A DNA stretch of 5,370 nucleotides from assembly GCA_017860675.1 (NCBI GenBank), contig JAGDMV010000192.1:1-5370 (forward strand). Reading direction: 5' to 3'. The DNA is from Chloroflexota bacterium (lineage in GTDB: Bacteria; Chloroflexota; Limnocylindria; Limnocylindrales; CSP1-4). How positions within the stretch are numbered: position 1 is the first letter of the stretch; the number at the start of each line of letters is the position of its first letter. A model generated the notes under the pieces. That model saw only the letters and a program-made list of their open reading frames with translations. It was not told where the DNA came from and made no database searches. The translations under genes and the position numbers were made by a program. Of the stretch, positions 1 to 5,370 are shown in pieces.

Positions 1-132
1 TCGATCAGCGATGACGAAGCGATGGTGCCAGAGGCGGGCAGCGCCGTGGCGCCGCCGAGACGCGTCGCCGCAGGCCGGCCGGGAGCCCTTCAGCACGGCC
101 CTTCGCTCCGCCGATGGCGCGCAGGTCCTGCC
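1..132. other. Left edge, no supportable gene
   Basis: This stretch follows the stop codon of the minus-strand transporter. Reading frames are open here on both strands, but only because stops are rare at this GC content. No frame combines a good start, a ribosome binding site and recognisable protein. An 11-bp inverted repeat, GCAGG-T-CCTGC at 121-131, lies just past the transporter stop, but its one-base centre and the lack of a T-run make it a poor terminator. A neighbouring gene may end or begin just outside the window. Confidence 0.5.
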
Positions 133-1500
133 CTACCCCGCCCCGCCGAGCGTTCCGAGCGCCCCGCTCGGGGTCCCCCGCCGCTCCGGCTCGCGCACGG
201 GGATGAGCAGCAGGCAGCCGGCCAGGTAGAAGAGGACCCCGATGCCGATCGCCCAGCGCGCGCTGGCCGCGAAGTCCGCCGACACGCCGAAGAAGCCGTT
301 GGCCACGATGTCCAGGACGAGCCCGCCGAACAGGACCGCGATCACCGCCTGGAGCGCGCTGGCCAGGTTGCTCATGCCCATGTAGCGACCCGACGAAGCC
401 TTCGGCACCAGCTCGGAGAGCAGCGCCCAGTCGACCGCCAGGATCATGCCGCTGCCGATCCCGACGAGGACCCCGCCGACCAGGGCCACCTCGATCACAG
501 GGGCGAAGGCAAAGACGGCCGTGCCCACCGCGGCGACGGCGGCCCCGACCCAGATGACCGGCTTGCGGCCGACGCGGTCGGAGACCTTCGCCGCCGGGAT
601 CGTCGAGATCGCGGTGCAGACGGCGGTGGCGCCGAGGATGACCGTGACCCACGTGCCCTTCTCGTCCGAGCCGAAGCCCAGGGCCCGCTCCATCCAGATG
701 ATCGCCCAGTTGGCGACGAAGGCCCCGGCCGCCATCAGGAAGAAGCGCGACACGAGCAGCCAGACGTAGCTCCGCTCGCGGAGGATGTCCGTGCCCCAGG
801 CACCCAGCGCGATCTGCAGCCACGAGCGGCCCTCGCGCGGCTTCGCCTGGCGGCCCTCGCGAACGAGGATGACCGTGGCCATCGCCGTCGCGAACTCGAC
901 GCCGCCCAAGACGAGGGCGGGGATGGTGAAGTCCTCCCCCAGCCGGTAGCCGAACGACAGGAAGAGCACCCCGCCGATCACGCCGAGCGTGGACATCGTC
1001 CCCACGAGCGCGCTCGCCAGGCCCACCTGCGGCTCCGGGACCAGGTCGGGGATGTAGCCCTGGAAGGGGCCCTGGGCGAAGTTGGAGCTGAACTCGAGGG
1101 CGAGCAGGAAGGCGATGAAGACGATCGGCGTGTTCGCCGTGGCGATCCCCAGGAGGAAGAACACGTCGAGCGTCGCCCCGATGGCGATGTACGGCTTGCG
1201 CCGGCCCCAGCGGCTCATCGTGTAGTCGCTGATGCAGCCGACCGTCGGCTGGACGGCGATGGCCACCAGCGCCGCGAGCAGCTCGATTGGGACCATCGCC
1301 CGGCCGGCCATGTTCTCGCCGAACAGGGCGGGGACCTTCTCCTGGTTGAGGACCTCCCAGCCGCCCCAGATGGCATTGATCCCGAACCAGTAGATCGAGA
1401 TCTGGAGCAGCTGCACCCAGGGAAGCCGCTCGGTGGGCCGCGCGTAGACGTCCTCGGCCGCGCCGGCCGATCCGGGTGCGCCCGCGAGCTCCGTCGCCAT
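133..1500 (-). CDS. MFS transporter, SLC45/GPH-like sugar transporter
   Basis: This 455-residue inner-membrane protein probably moves a sugar (sucrose, maltose or another oligosaccharide) by cation-coupled transport. The hydrophobic pattern gives 12 helices, roughly at residues 28-46, 70-90, 103-120, 124-142, 160-182, 192-213, 244-268, 283-302, 313-334, 337-360, 378-399 and 411-434, with a hydrophilic central loop around 214-243. The loop between helices 2 and 3 carries SDYTMSRWGRRKPYI (91-105). This is the form of the MFS A-motif typical of plant SUT and animal SLC45 sucrose transporters and related bacterial proteins. A second copy, SDRVGRKP (307-314), lies between helices 8 and 9, as expected from the two-fold MFS repeat. 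The ATG at 1500 is supported by a GGGGAGG ribosome binding site 8 bases upstream; the stop is TAG at 135-133. It is divergent from the debranching enzyme gene, which supports a carbohydrate role. Family assignment is firm; substrate and direction of transport are inference. Confidence 0.88.
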   Translation of the reverse strand: MATELAGAPGSAGAAEDVYARPTERLPWVQLLQISIYWFGINAIWGGWEVLNQEKVPALFGENMAGRAMVPIELLAALVAIAVQPTVGCISDYTMSRWGRRKPYIAIGATLDVFFLLGIATANTPIVFIAFLLALEFSSNFAQGPFQGYIPDLVPEPQVGLASALVGTMSTLGVIGGVLFLSFGYRLGEDFTIPALVLGGVEFATAMATVILVREGRQAKPREGRSWLQIALGAWGTDILRERSYVWLLVSRFFLMAAGAFVANWAIIWMERALGFGSDEKGTWVTVILGATAVCTAISTIPAAKVSDRVGRKPVIWVGAAVAAVGTAVFAFAPVIEVALVGGVLVGIGSGMILAVDWALLSELVPKASSGRYMGMSNLASALQAVIAVLFGGLVLDIVANGFFGVSADFAASARWAIGIGVLFYLAGCLLLIPVREPERRGTPSGALGTLGGAG

Positions 1501-1508
1501 CGCTCGAA

Positions 1509-1515
1509 CCTCCCC
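1509..1515 (-). promoter_or_regulatory. Ribosome binding site of the MFS transporter
   Basis: On the minus strand the sequence reads GGGGAGG, a strong match to the Shine-Dalgarno core, ending 8 bases before the ATG at 1500. This fixes the transporter start. Confidence 0.8.
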
Positions 1516-1604
1516 GTCGGGCGCAGCGTCCGCCGTTCCGGTCCCGCACGCCAGTGCCGGAGGTCACGCCCCACGCCCCGGCCGCGGGTGGCCGATGATG
1601 TCGG

Positions 1605-1616
1605 CGGCAGCTGCCG
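1605..1616. promoter_or_regulatory. Perfect 12-bp palindrome, candidate operator or leader hairpin
   Basis: CGGCAGCTGCCG is its own reverse complement. It ends 6 bases before the GAGGAG ribosome binding site of the debranching enzyme. As DNA it could be a dimer-binding operator. As RNA it could fold into a short hairpin with an AGCU loop, extended to six pairs by G1604-U1617 and G1603-C1618, close enough to affect ribosome access. A palindrome of this size is notable but can occur by chance in GC-rich DNA, so function is inference. Confidence 0.4.
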
Positions 1617-1622
1617 TCCGCC

Positions 1623-1628
1623 GAGGAG
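1623..1628 (+). promoter_or_regulatory. Ribosome binding site of the debranching enzyme
   Basis: GAGGAG lies 4 bases before the ATG at 1633. The spacing is a little short if AGGAG is the pairing core, but 6 bases if GAGG pairs. It selects ATG 1633 within a frame that is open far upstream through antisense of the transporter. Confidence 0.75.
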
Positions 1629-1632
1629 ACGC

Positions 1633-4554
1633 ATGAGCGCCCGGGATCGTTACAGCCCCTTCGTCAGCCTCGGGCGCGAGACCTGCGGCGACCCCGAGGC
1701 CGCCCTGGGGCGCGAGTGGCTGATCACCAACGGGCTGGGCGGCTACGCGGCCATGAGCCTGGCCGGCGCACCCACCCGCAGCTACCACGGCTACCTCGTG
1801 GCCGCGCTCGAGCCGCCGGTCGCGCGGACGGTCCTGGTCGGCGGGCTGGACGAGGAGCTCGAGCTGGACGGCCGAACCACCCCGCTGTCGAGCTTCGAGT
1901 GGGCCGGCGACCAGGTACCGGCGGGGGTGCCCCTCCTCCGGCCCGACGGCTGGCGGCGGCTCCAGTCGTTCGCCCTCGACGGAACCATTCCGACCTGGCA
2001 GCTCGCCGTCGGCGGGGCGCTGCTCGAGAAGCGGGCGTGGATGATCCACGGGGCAAACGCCACGGTGGTGACCTGGACCCTGCGCCGCTCCCCGGGCGAC
2101 GCGCCGGCGCGGCTGCGCGTCCGACCCCTGCTCACCTGCCGCGACCACCACGACGTCCGCCCGGGCGACGACCGGCCGCCCCGCGTCACGATCGAAGGTG
2201 CCGGTGCTTCGCTGCTGGCGACATGGCCGGGCGCCCCGGCCGCCCTGCGCGTCCTCGCCCCCGGGGCCACGTTCCTCCCGGAGGAGGAGTGGCTGCGCGG
2301 CCTCCGCCACCGGGTCGAGACGGAGCGCGGCCTGCCCGACCGCTCCGACCTCTTCGCCCCGGGCACGCTGGCTTTCGAGCTCCGAGCGGGCGAGACCGCC
2401 GCCCTGCTCCTGGCGGTCGATGGCGAGCCGGTGACGGCGGGCTTCAGGCCGGACGCGCTGCTCGAGGCCGAGCGCCGGCGGCTGGCGGGGCTGATCGACC
2501 GCGCCGGAGCGGCCAACCGCGATCCCTTCCTCCAGCAGCTCGTGCTGGCCGCCGACCAGTTCATCGTCCGGCGGCGGATCCCCGGCGAGAAGCGGCCCGG
2601 CACCTCCGTCATCGCCGGCTACCCCTGGTTCAACGACTGGGGTCGCGACACGATGATCGCCCTGCCGGGACTGGCCCTGGCGACCGGACGGACGGACGAC
2701 GCCGCGGCCATCCTGCGGAGCTTCGCCGCCTGGGTCCGCGATGGCCTGGTGCCGAACAACTTCGCCGACGCCGAGCGAGCCGAGCCCGGCTACCACACGG
2801 CCGACGCCTCGCCCTGGTTCGTCCACGCGGTGCAGGCCTACCGCGACGCCTCCGGCGACGAGGGGTTGGTGACCGAGATCCTGCCGGTCCTGCGCGAGAT
2901 CGTCGAGCGACACCTGGCCGGGACGCGCTTCGGCATCGGGGTCGACCCGTCCGATGGGCTGCTGCGCGAGGGTGCCCCCGGCTACCAGCTAACCTGGATG
3001 GACGCCAAGGCCGGCGAGTGGGTGGTGACGCCGCGGCGTGGCAAGCCGGTCGAGATCCAGGCGCTGTGGATCCACGCGCTGCGGGCCGTGGCGGGGTTCT
3101 GCCAGGCGCGCGGGGGTGCAAGGGGCGCTGATGCCGGACGAGGCGCCGACGCCGCCGACCGGGCCGCCCTCGCCGCCGACGCCGACCGCTACGATGCGGC
3201 CGCCGACCGGGCTGCCACATCCTTCCGGGCCCGCTTCTTCCGCCCCGAGCTCGGCTACTGCGCCGACGTGGTCGACGGTCCCGACGGCGACGAGCTGGCC
3301 CTCCGCCCCAACCAGCTGATCGCCCTCGCGCTGCCCGAGCCGCTGCTCGCGCCCGAACAGGCCCGCTCCGTCGTCGACGCCTGCACGCGCGCGTTGCTCG
3401 TGCCCGGCGGGCTGCGCTCGCTGGCACCCGACGACCCGGCCTACCTGGGGCGCTACGGCGGCGACCGGGTCACTCGGGATGGCGCCTACCACCAGGGCAC
3501 GGCCTGGACCTGGCTGGTCGGGCCCTACTGCGACGCGCTGCGGCGGACCGGCGCCACCGTCGAGGAGGTCCGGGAGGTGCTGGAGCCGTTCGCCAACCAC
3601 CTCCGCGACGCCGGCCTCGGCTCGATCAGCGAGTGCCTCGAGGGCGATCCGCCCCACCGGCCGGTCGGCTGCTTCGCCCAGGCCTGGGGCGTGGCCGAGG
3701 TGCTCCGGTCCGCCGCCAGCTCCAGCTCGAACGGGTCGAACCACTCCGAGCGCTCGACGACCGCGTCGGCACCAAGCCGGTCACGGCCCGGCCCGCCGAG
3801 CGGCTCGCCCAGCACCGTCCGCCAGCCGTCGTCGGCCAGGCGCCGCAGCGTGATCTCCGCAGCCGCCAGCAGGCCGCCCGACTGGGCCTGCACCGGGCCT
3901 GCCTTGGCCGCCCGGGACGCGCCCCGCGCCGCGGCCAGCTCTGCCGCGACCGAGGCCGCGGCCAGGGTCTGCTCGGCCAGGGCCGGAAGCTCGGCGACCG
4001 TCGCCCGGCGCCCGACGACCGATCCCTCGCCGGCGACCGTCAGGCCGAGGGCGAGCAGGAAGGGCCAGCGGGCCCGCGCCCGGCCGGCGAGGTCGGGCTC
4101 GTCGAAGAAGAGGCCCACCTCGGGCCAGGCCGCGCGGCGGACGAGGACCGCGGCCAGGGCCTGCGTCGTCGCGTCGCGCTCCTCGGCCAGCCAGGGAACG
4201 AACGCGCCGGCCAGCAGCTGCTCAGGCCGCAACCCGTCGGCCCGGGCCAGGGCAATCGCCAGGGCCTGCATGGCGAAGGCCCGGCCGGCCCGGGTCGGCG
4301 GGTCGGAGGGAACCCCGCGGGCCAGGTCGGGCGCGACCACGAGCGGGCCGGCGCCCACGATCACGGTCGTGCCCGCCCGGGCCAGCAGGCGGCGCAGGAA
4401 CGAGTGGTCGGCGAGCGCCCGATCGGGATCCACCCCGCCGGCCACGATCTCGGCCAGCGGGTCCGCCTCCACCGCGTCGACCCGCTCCAGGGCGGCCACG
4501 ATCGCCTGCTCGGGCGCGGCCAGGGCCGACGCGCTGGTCGCCAGCCAGGCGTAG
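1633..4554 (+). CDS. Glycogen debranching enzyme (amylo-alpha-1,6-glucosidase), with abnormal 3' extension
   Basis: This enzyme hydrolyses alpha-1,6-linked glucose at branch points of glycogen or similar alpha-glucans in the cytoplasm. Residues 1-693 (1633-3711) match a complete protein of the bacterial/archaeal family, which is usually about 640-720 residues. An N-terminal beta-rich GDE_N domain covers about 5-265, with WLITNGLGGYAAMSL at 29-43 and RSYHGYLVA at 49-57. The GDE_C (alpha/alpha)6-barrel covers about 290-692. Its family motifs are present: YPWFNDWGRDTMIALPGL (330-347), TADASPWFVHAV (389-400), LTWMDAK (453-459), KPVEIQALW (471-479), YHQGTAWTWLVGPY (619-632) and the terminal block SECLEGDPPHRPVGCFAQAW (666-685). 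D457 and E667 are candidate catalytic acids; that is inference. An Ala/Asp-rich expansion lies at 491-530. The start is set by GAGGAG upstream. There is no stop at the expected end: the frame stays open for 280 more residues, antisense to the KamD-like gene, to TAG at 4552-4554. The natural 3' end is therefore unclear. Enzyme identity is very secure; the end is not. Confidence 0.9.
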   Translation: MSARDRYSPFVSLGRETCGDPEAALGREWLITNGLGGYAAMSLAGAPTRSYHGYLVAALEPPVARTVLVGGLDEELELDGRTTPLSSFEWAGDQVPAGVPLLRPDGWRRLQSFALDGTIPTWQLAVGGALLEKRAWMIHGANATVVTWTLRRSPGDAPARLRVRPLLTCRDHHDVRPGDDRPPRVTIEGAGASLLATWPGAPAALRVLAPGATFLPEEEWLRGLRHRVETERGLPDRSDLFAPGTLAFELRAGETAALLLAVDGEPVTAGFRPDALLEAERRRLAGLIDRAGAANRDPFLQQLVLAADQFIVRRRIPGEKRPGTSVIAGYPWFNDWGRDTMIALPGLALATGRTDDAAAILRSFAAWVRDGLVPNNFADAERAEPGYHTADASPWFVHAVQAYRDASGDEGLVTEILPVLREIVERHLAGTRFGIGVDPSDGLLREGAPGYQLTWMDAKAGEWVVTPRRGKPVEIQALWIHALRAVAGFCQARGGARGADAGRGADAADRAALAADADRYDAAADRAATSFRARFFRPELGYCADVVDGPDGDELALRPNQLIALALPEPLLAPEQARSVVDACTRALLVPGGLRSLAPDDPAYLGRYGGDRVTRDGAYHQGTAWTWLVGPYCDALRRTGATVEEVREVLEPFANHLRDAGLGSISECLEGDPPHRPVGCFAQAWGVAEVLRSAASSSSNGSNHSERSTTASAPSRSRPGPPSGSPSTVRQPSSARRRSVISAAASRPPDWACTGPALAARDAPRAAASSAATEAAARVCSARAGSSATVARRPTTDPSPATVRPRASRKGQRARARPARSGSSKKRPTSGQAARRTRTAARACVVASRSSASQGTNAPASSCSGRNPSARARAIARACMAKARPARVGGSEGTPRARSGATTSGPAPTITVVPARASRRRRNEWSASARSGSTPPATISASGSASTASTRSRAATIACSGAARADALVASQA
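3151..3212 (+). repeat. In-frame 14-bp direct repeat inside an Ala/Asp-rich insertion
   Basis: GCCGCCGACCGGGC occurs at 3151-3164 and again at 3199-3212, exactly 48 bases (16 codons) apart. It encodes an AADRA motif twice. The segment around it (debranching enzyme residues 491-530) is a low-complexity run of Ala, Asp, Gly and Arg between helices of the catalytic barrel. It looks like a small repeat-driven loop expansion, with no sign of a separate function. Confidence 0.55.
3525..3716 (-). other. C-terminal extension of the KamD-like frame, antisense to the debranching enzyme
   Basis: The last 63 codons (residues 534-596) extend past the point where KamD homology ends and lie opposite the most conserved C-terminal part of the debranching enzyme. 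They encode a Ser/Arg/Pro-rich tail of shadow-like composition. The frame closes only at the TAG opposite Tyr632 of the debranching enzyme. The real C-terminus of the family normally lies within a few residues of the DPFELEL motif, so a stop would be expected around 3700-3717 but is absent. Confidence 0.6.
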
Positions 4555-5315
4555 CGGCCGGCCTCGGCGCCGGCCTCGTCGAGCCTGGCCCGGAGCACGG
4601 ACAGGGCCCGCTGGGCGCCGGCCGGGATGGTGGCCGGGTCCTCGTTGGGCTCCTCCGGATCGCGCAGATGCCGGGTGTGCTGCTCCACGCCCCGATCCGC
4701 CAGCTGGAGGACGAGCTCGCGCACCGCCGGCGTGTGGACCCGGACGACGTCAGCACCCGCCTTGATGAACGCCTCGGCCGAATCGGGGGCGACGTCCAGG
4801 CTCCGCACGTCGAGCGAGGCCGCCACCCAGGGTCGTGGCTGCTCGCCGAGGACGTCCAGCAGCTCGCGGCGGGCCGTCCGGTTGTCGTCGATGCGGTCGA
4901 GCGCGGCCCGGACCAGCCGACGCGCCTCCACCTCGGCCGTTGCCCGGCGCTCCGGCAGGCGGAGCAGCTCGGCCTCCAGGGCGAGGTCGATCGCGCCCGA
5001 GGCCACGTCCATGGCAAGGGCCTGGGGTGGCAGCTCGTACTCGCCGAGAGCGACGGCGAACGGCAGGGCGATGCCGGCCGCCAGGCGATCACGGTTCGCG
5101 GCGATCCCCCGCTCCACCACGGCCGAGGCAAGGGGCAGGCCGGTCCGGTCGACCCCGGCCACCCCGAACAGGCGCACGATCGCCCGCTCGCGAGCCATGG
5201 TCGTGGAGGCCCGGGCCCGGGCGCTCCAGGCGCCGGCGAGGTCGGCGGCGAGGGCCAGGACGCGGTCGAGCGACTCGCGCAGCGAGGGTTCGAGAACGGG
5301 AGCGGGCTGGCTCAT
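3525..5315 (-). CDS. Divergent lysine 5,6-aminomutase alpha subunit (KamD)-like protein
   Basis: The 596-residue product resembles KamD, the TIM-barrel alpha subunit that with KamE forms the adenosylcobalamin- and PLP-dependent D-lysine 5,6-aminomutase. From memory of the Clostridium sticklandii protein (about 516 residues), matching landmarks in order are: RERAIVRLFGVAGVD with LPLASAVVE (42-68, versus VERAVCRLLGIDGVD and LPNIVVD), the NNR-type DDNR (143-146), KAGADV (185-190), DEAGAEAGRYAWL (246-258, versus DKVGAEVGRYIRL), APE (267-269), ALERVD (275-280), and the end GADAVV...WFDPFELEL (515-533, versus GLNGVV...YYNPFVELM). Ser263 aligns with active-site Ser238, but the other PLP and substrate contacts I can place are replaced. 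Lysine aminomutase activity is therefore doubtful; a pseudoenzyme or different mutase is possible. Residues after about 533 run antisense into the debranching enzyme to a TAG at 3527-3525 and look non-homologous. ATG 5315 gives an N-terminus of family-like length but has no clear Shine-Dalgarno. No kamE follows downstream. Confidence 0.72.
   Translation of the reverse strand: MSQPAPVLEPSLRESLDRVLALAADLAGAWSARARASTTMARERAIVRLFGVAGVDRTGLPLASAVVERGIAANRDRLAAGIALPFAVALGEYELPPQALAMDVASGAIDLALEAELLRLPERRATAEVEARRLVRAALDRIDDNRTARRELLDVLGEQPRPWVAASLDVRSLDVAPDSAEAFIKAGADVVRVHTPAVRELVLQLADRGVEQHTRHLRDPEEPNEDPATIPAGAQRALSVLRARLDEAGAEAGRYAWLATSASALAAPEQAIVAALERVDAVEADPLAEIVAGGVDPDRALADHSFLRRLLARAGTTVIVGAGPLVVAPDLARGVPSDPPTRAGRAFAMQALAIALARADGLRPEQLLAGAFVPWLAEERDATTQALAAVLVRRAAWPEVGLFFDEPDLAGRARARWPFLLALGLTVAGEGSVVGRRATVAELPALAEQTLAAASVAAELAAARGASRAAKAGPVQAQSGGLLAAAEITLRRLADDGWRTVLGEPLGGPGRDRLGADAVVERSEWFDPFELELAADRSTSATPQAWAKQPTGRWGGSPSRHSLIEPRPASRRWLANGSSTSRTSSTVAPVRRSASQ
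3712..4554 (+). other. Stop-less extension of the debranching enzyme frame, antisense to the KamD-like gene
   Basis: After the conserved ending AQAWGVAEVLR the plus frame continues for 280 codons. The predicted protein is rich in Ser, Ala, Arg, Pro and Thr, basic, without hydrophobic core segments or any domain I recognise. It looks like an antisense shadow. The geometry explains why it is open: in this phase a plus-strand stop arises mainly opposite a Tyr codon of the minus gene when the preceding minus codon ends in a pyrimidine. The KamD-like protein has few Tyr residues here, and the first that qualifies is Tyr255, which produces the TAG at 4552-4554. Whether the extension is translated, or the true stop was lost to deletion or misassembly, cannot be decided from the sequence. 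Confidence 0.6.
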
Positions 5316-5323
5316 CGGGGGCC

Positions 5324-5329
5324 AGTATG
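5324..5329 (-). promoter_or_regulatory. Possible -10 element for a leaderless KamD-like transcript
   Basis: On the minus strand CATACT (4 of 6 matches to TATAAT) is the only AT-containing hexamer in a very GC-rich leader. It sits 8 bases before the ATG at 5315. With no Shine-Dalgarno in those bases, this spacing would place the transcription start at or next to the ATG, as in leaderless mRNAs common in many high-GC bacteria. I see no convincing -35 box. This is a weak, inferred element. Confidence 0.3.
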
Positions 5330-5370
5330 CGCGGCCGGATGGCCCCGGGGAAGCCGCGCCGAGGAAGAGC

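Larger units (their letters stand above)
1501..1632. promoter_or_regulatory. Divergent intergenic region between transporter and debranching enzyme
   Basis: These 132 bases separate two genes transcribed away from each other, so both promoters should lie here. I see no convincing -35/-10 pair. The only AT-richer stretch is GATGAT at 1594-1599, a 4-of-6 match to a -10 box for the plus-strand gene without a good -35. An inverted repeat CGGCC-N6-GGCCG (1579-1594) and a perfect 12-bp palindrome (1605-1616) are the main structured elements. The region could carry a shared operator controlling both genes. Confidence 0.5.

Noticed and set aside
121..131. GCAGG-T-CCTGC inverted repeat after the transporter stop, considered as a terminator.
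   Set aside because: A one-base centre allows only a 3-pair hairpin, and there is no T-run.
5..1567. A 520-residue minus-strand frame overlapping the transporter.
   Set aside because: It is Arg/Gly/Pro-rich shadow in another phase of the transporter, which itself has clear helices, motifs and a ribosome binding site.
1564..2913. A 449-residue minus-strand frame opposite the debranching enzyme.
   Set aside because: Its composition is a shadow of the antisense gene, with no motif or good start; the plus strand carries unmistakable GDE motifs.
1716..3131. A 471-residue plus-strand frame inside the debranching enzyme.
   Set aside because: Out-of-phase shadow rich in Arg, Ala, Pro and Gly.
2989..3744. 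A 251-residue minus-strand frame near the convergent junction.
   Set aside because: It lies opposite conserved debranching enzyme motifs and has no recognisable protein of its own.
22..4554. A 4.5-kb plus-strand frame open across all three genes, formally a 1,510-residue protein.
   Set aside because: Residues before the ATG at 1633 are antisense to the transporter and have no domain-like content; only 1633 to about 3711 is recognisable. High GC makes stops rare.
5361..5370. GAGGAAGAGC at the right edge, considered as a ribosome binding site for a divergent plus-strand gene.
   Set aside because: No start codon is visible inside the window, so the gene cannot be supported.
1..5370. CRISPR arrays, tRNAs, insertion sequences and attachment sites.
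   Set aside because: I saw no regularly spaced repeats, no tRNA-like cloverleaf, and no transposase or terminal inverted repeats.

Overview
The window is very GC-rich (clearly around 70% G+C, with codon third positions almost all G or C). It holds three protein genes packed with little spacing. The GC level, Ala/Arg/Gly-rich proteins and gene mix suggest a high-GC Gram-positive-like or Chloroflexota-type bacterium, possibly a metagenomic contig. No rRNA or other marker gene is present, so this placement is tentative.

Layout: positions 1-132 hold no supportable gene. On the minus strand (1500 down to 133) is a 455-residue, 12-helix MFS transporter of the sucrose/maltose-type (SLC45/GPH-like) group. 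A 132-bp divergent intergenic region (1501-1632) carries ribosome binding sites for both flanking genes and a perfect 12-bp palindrome just ahead of the plus-strand gene. From 1633 on the plus strand runs a glycogen debranching enzyme (amylo-alpha-1,6-glucosidase, GDE_N + GDE_C), whose recognisable protein ends near 3711. On the minus strand, from 5315 down, is a protein I recognise as a divergent homologue of the lysine 5,6-aminomutase alpha subunit (KamD), whose recognisable protein ends near 3717.

The transporter and debranching enzyme form a plausible divergent carbohydrate pair: one moves a sugar across the membrane, the other releases glucose from alpha-1,6 branch points of glycogen or a related alpha-glucan. 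The KamD-like gene is convergent with them and has no obvious metabolic link.

Two things stand out. First, the debranching enzyme and the KamD-like gene meet tail to tail at about 3711-3717 with no stop codon for either. Each frame runs on into the antisense of the other gene, giving a formal 1,030-bp antisense overlap (3525-4554). In that overlap both frames share the same wobble position, so GC3-based gene finding cannot tell the strands apart. Second, the KamD-like protein keeps the scaffold signature of the family, but by my from-memory alignment has lost nearly all of the residues that hold PLP and substrate in the characterised enzyme. It also has no beta-subunit gene (kamE) downstream. 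It may be a pseudoenzyme or an adenosylcobalamin-type mutase relative with a different job.
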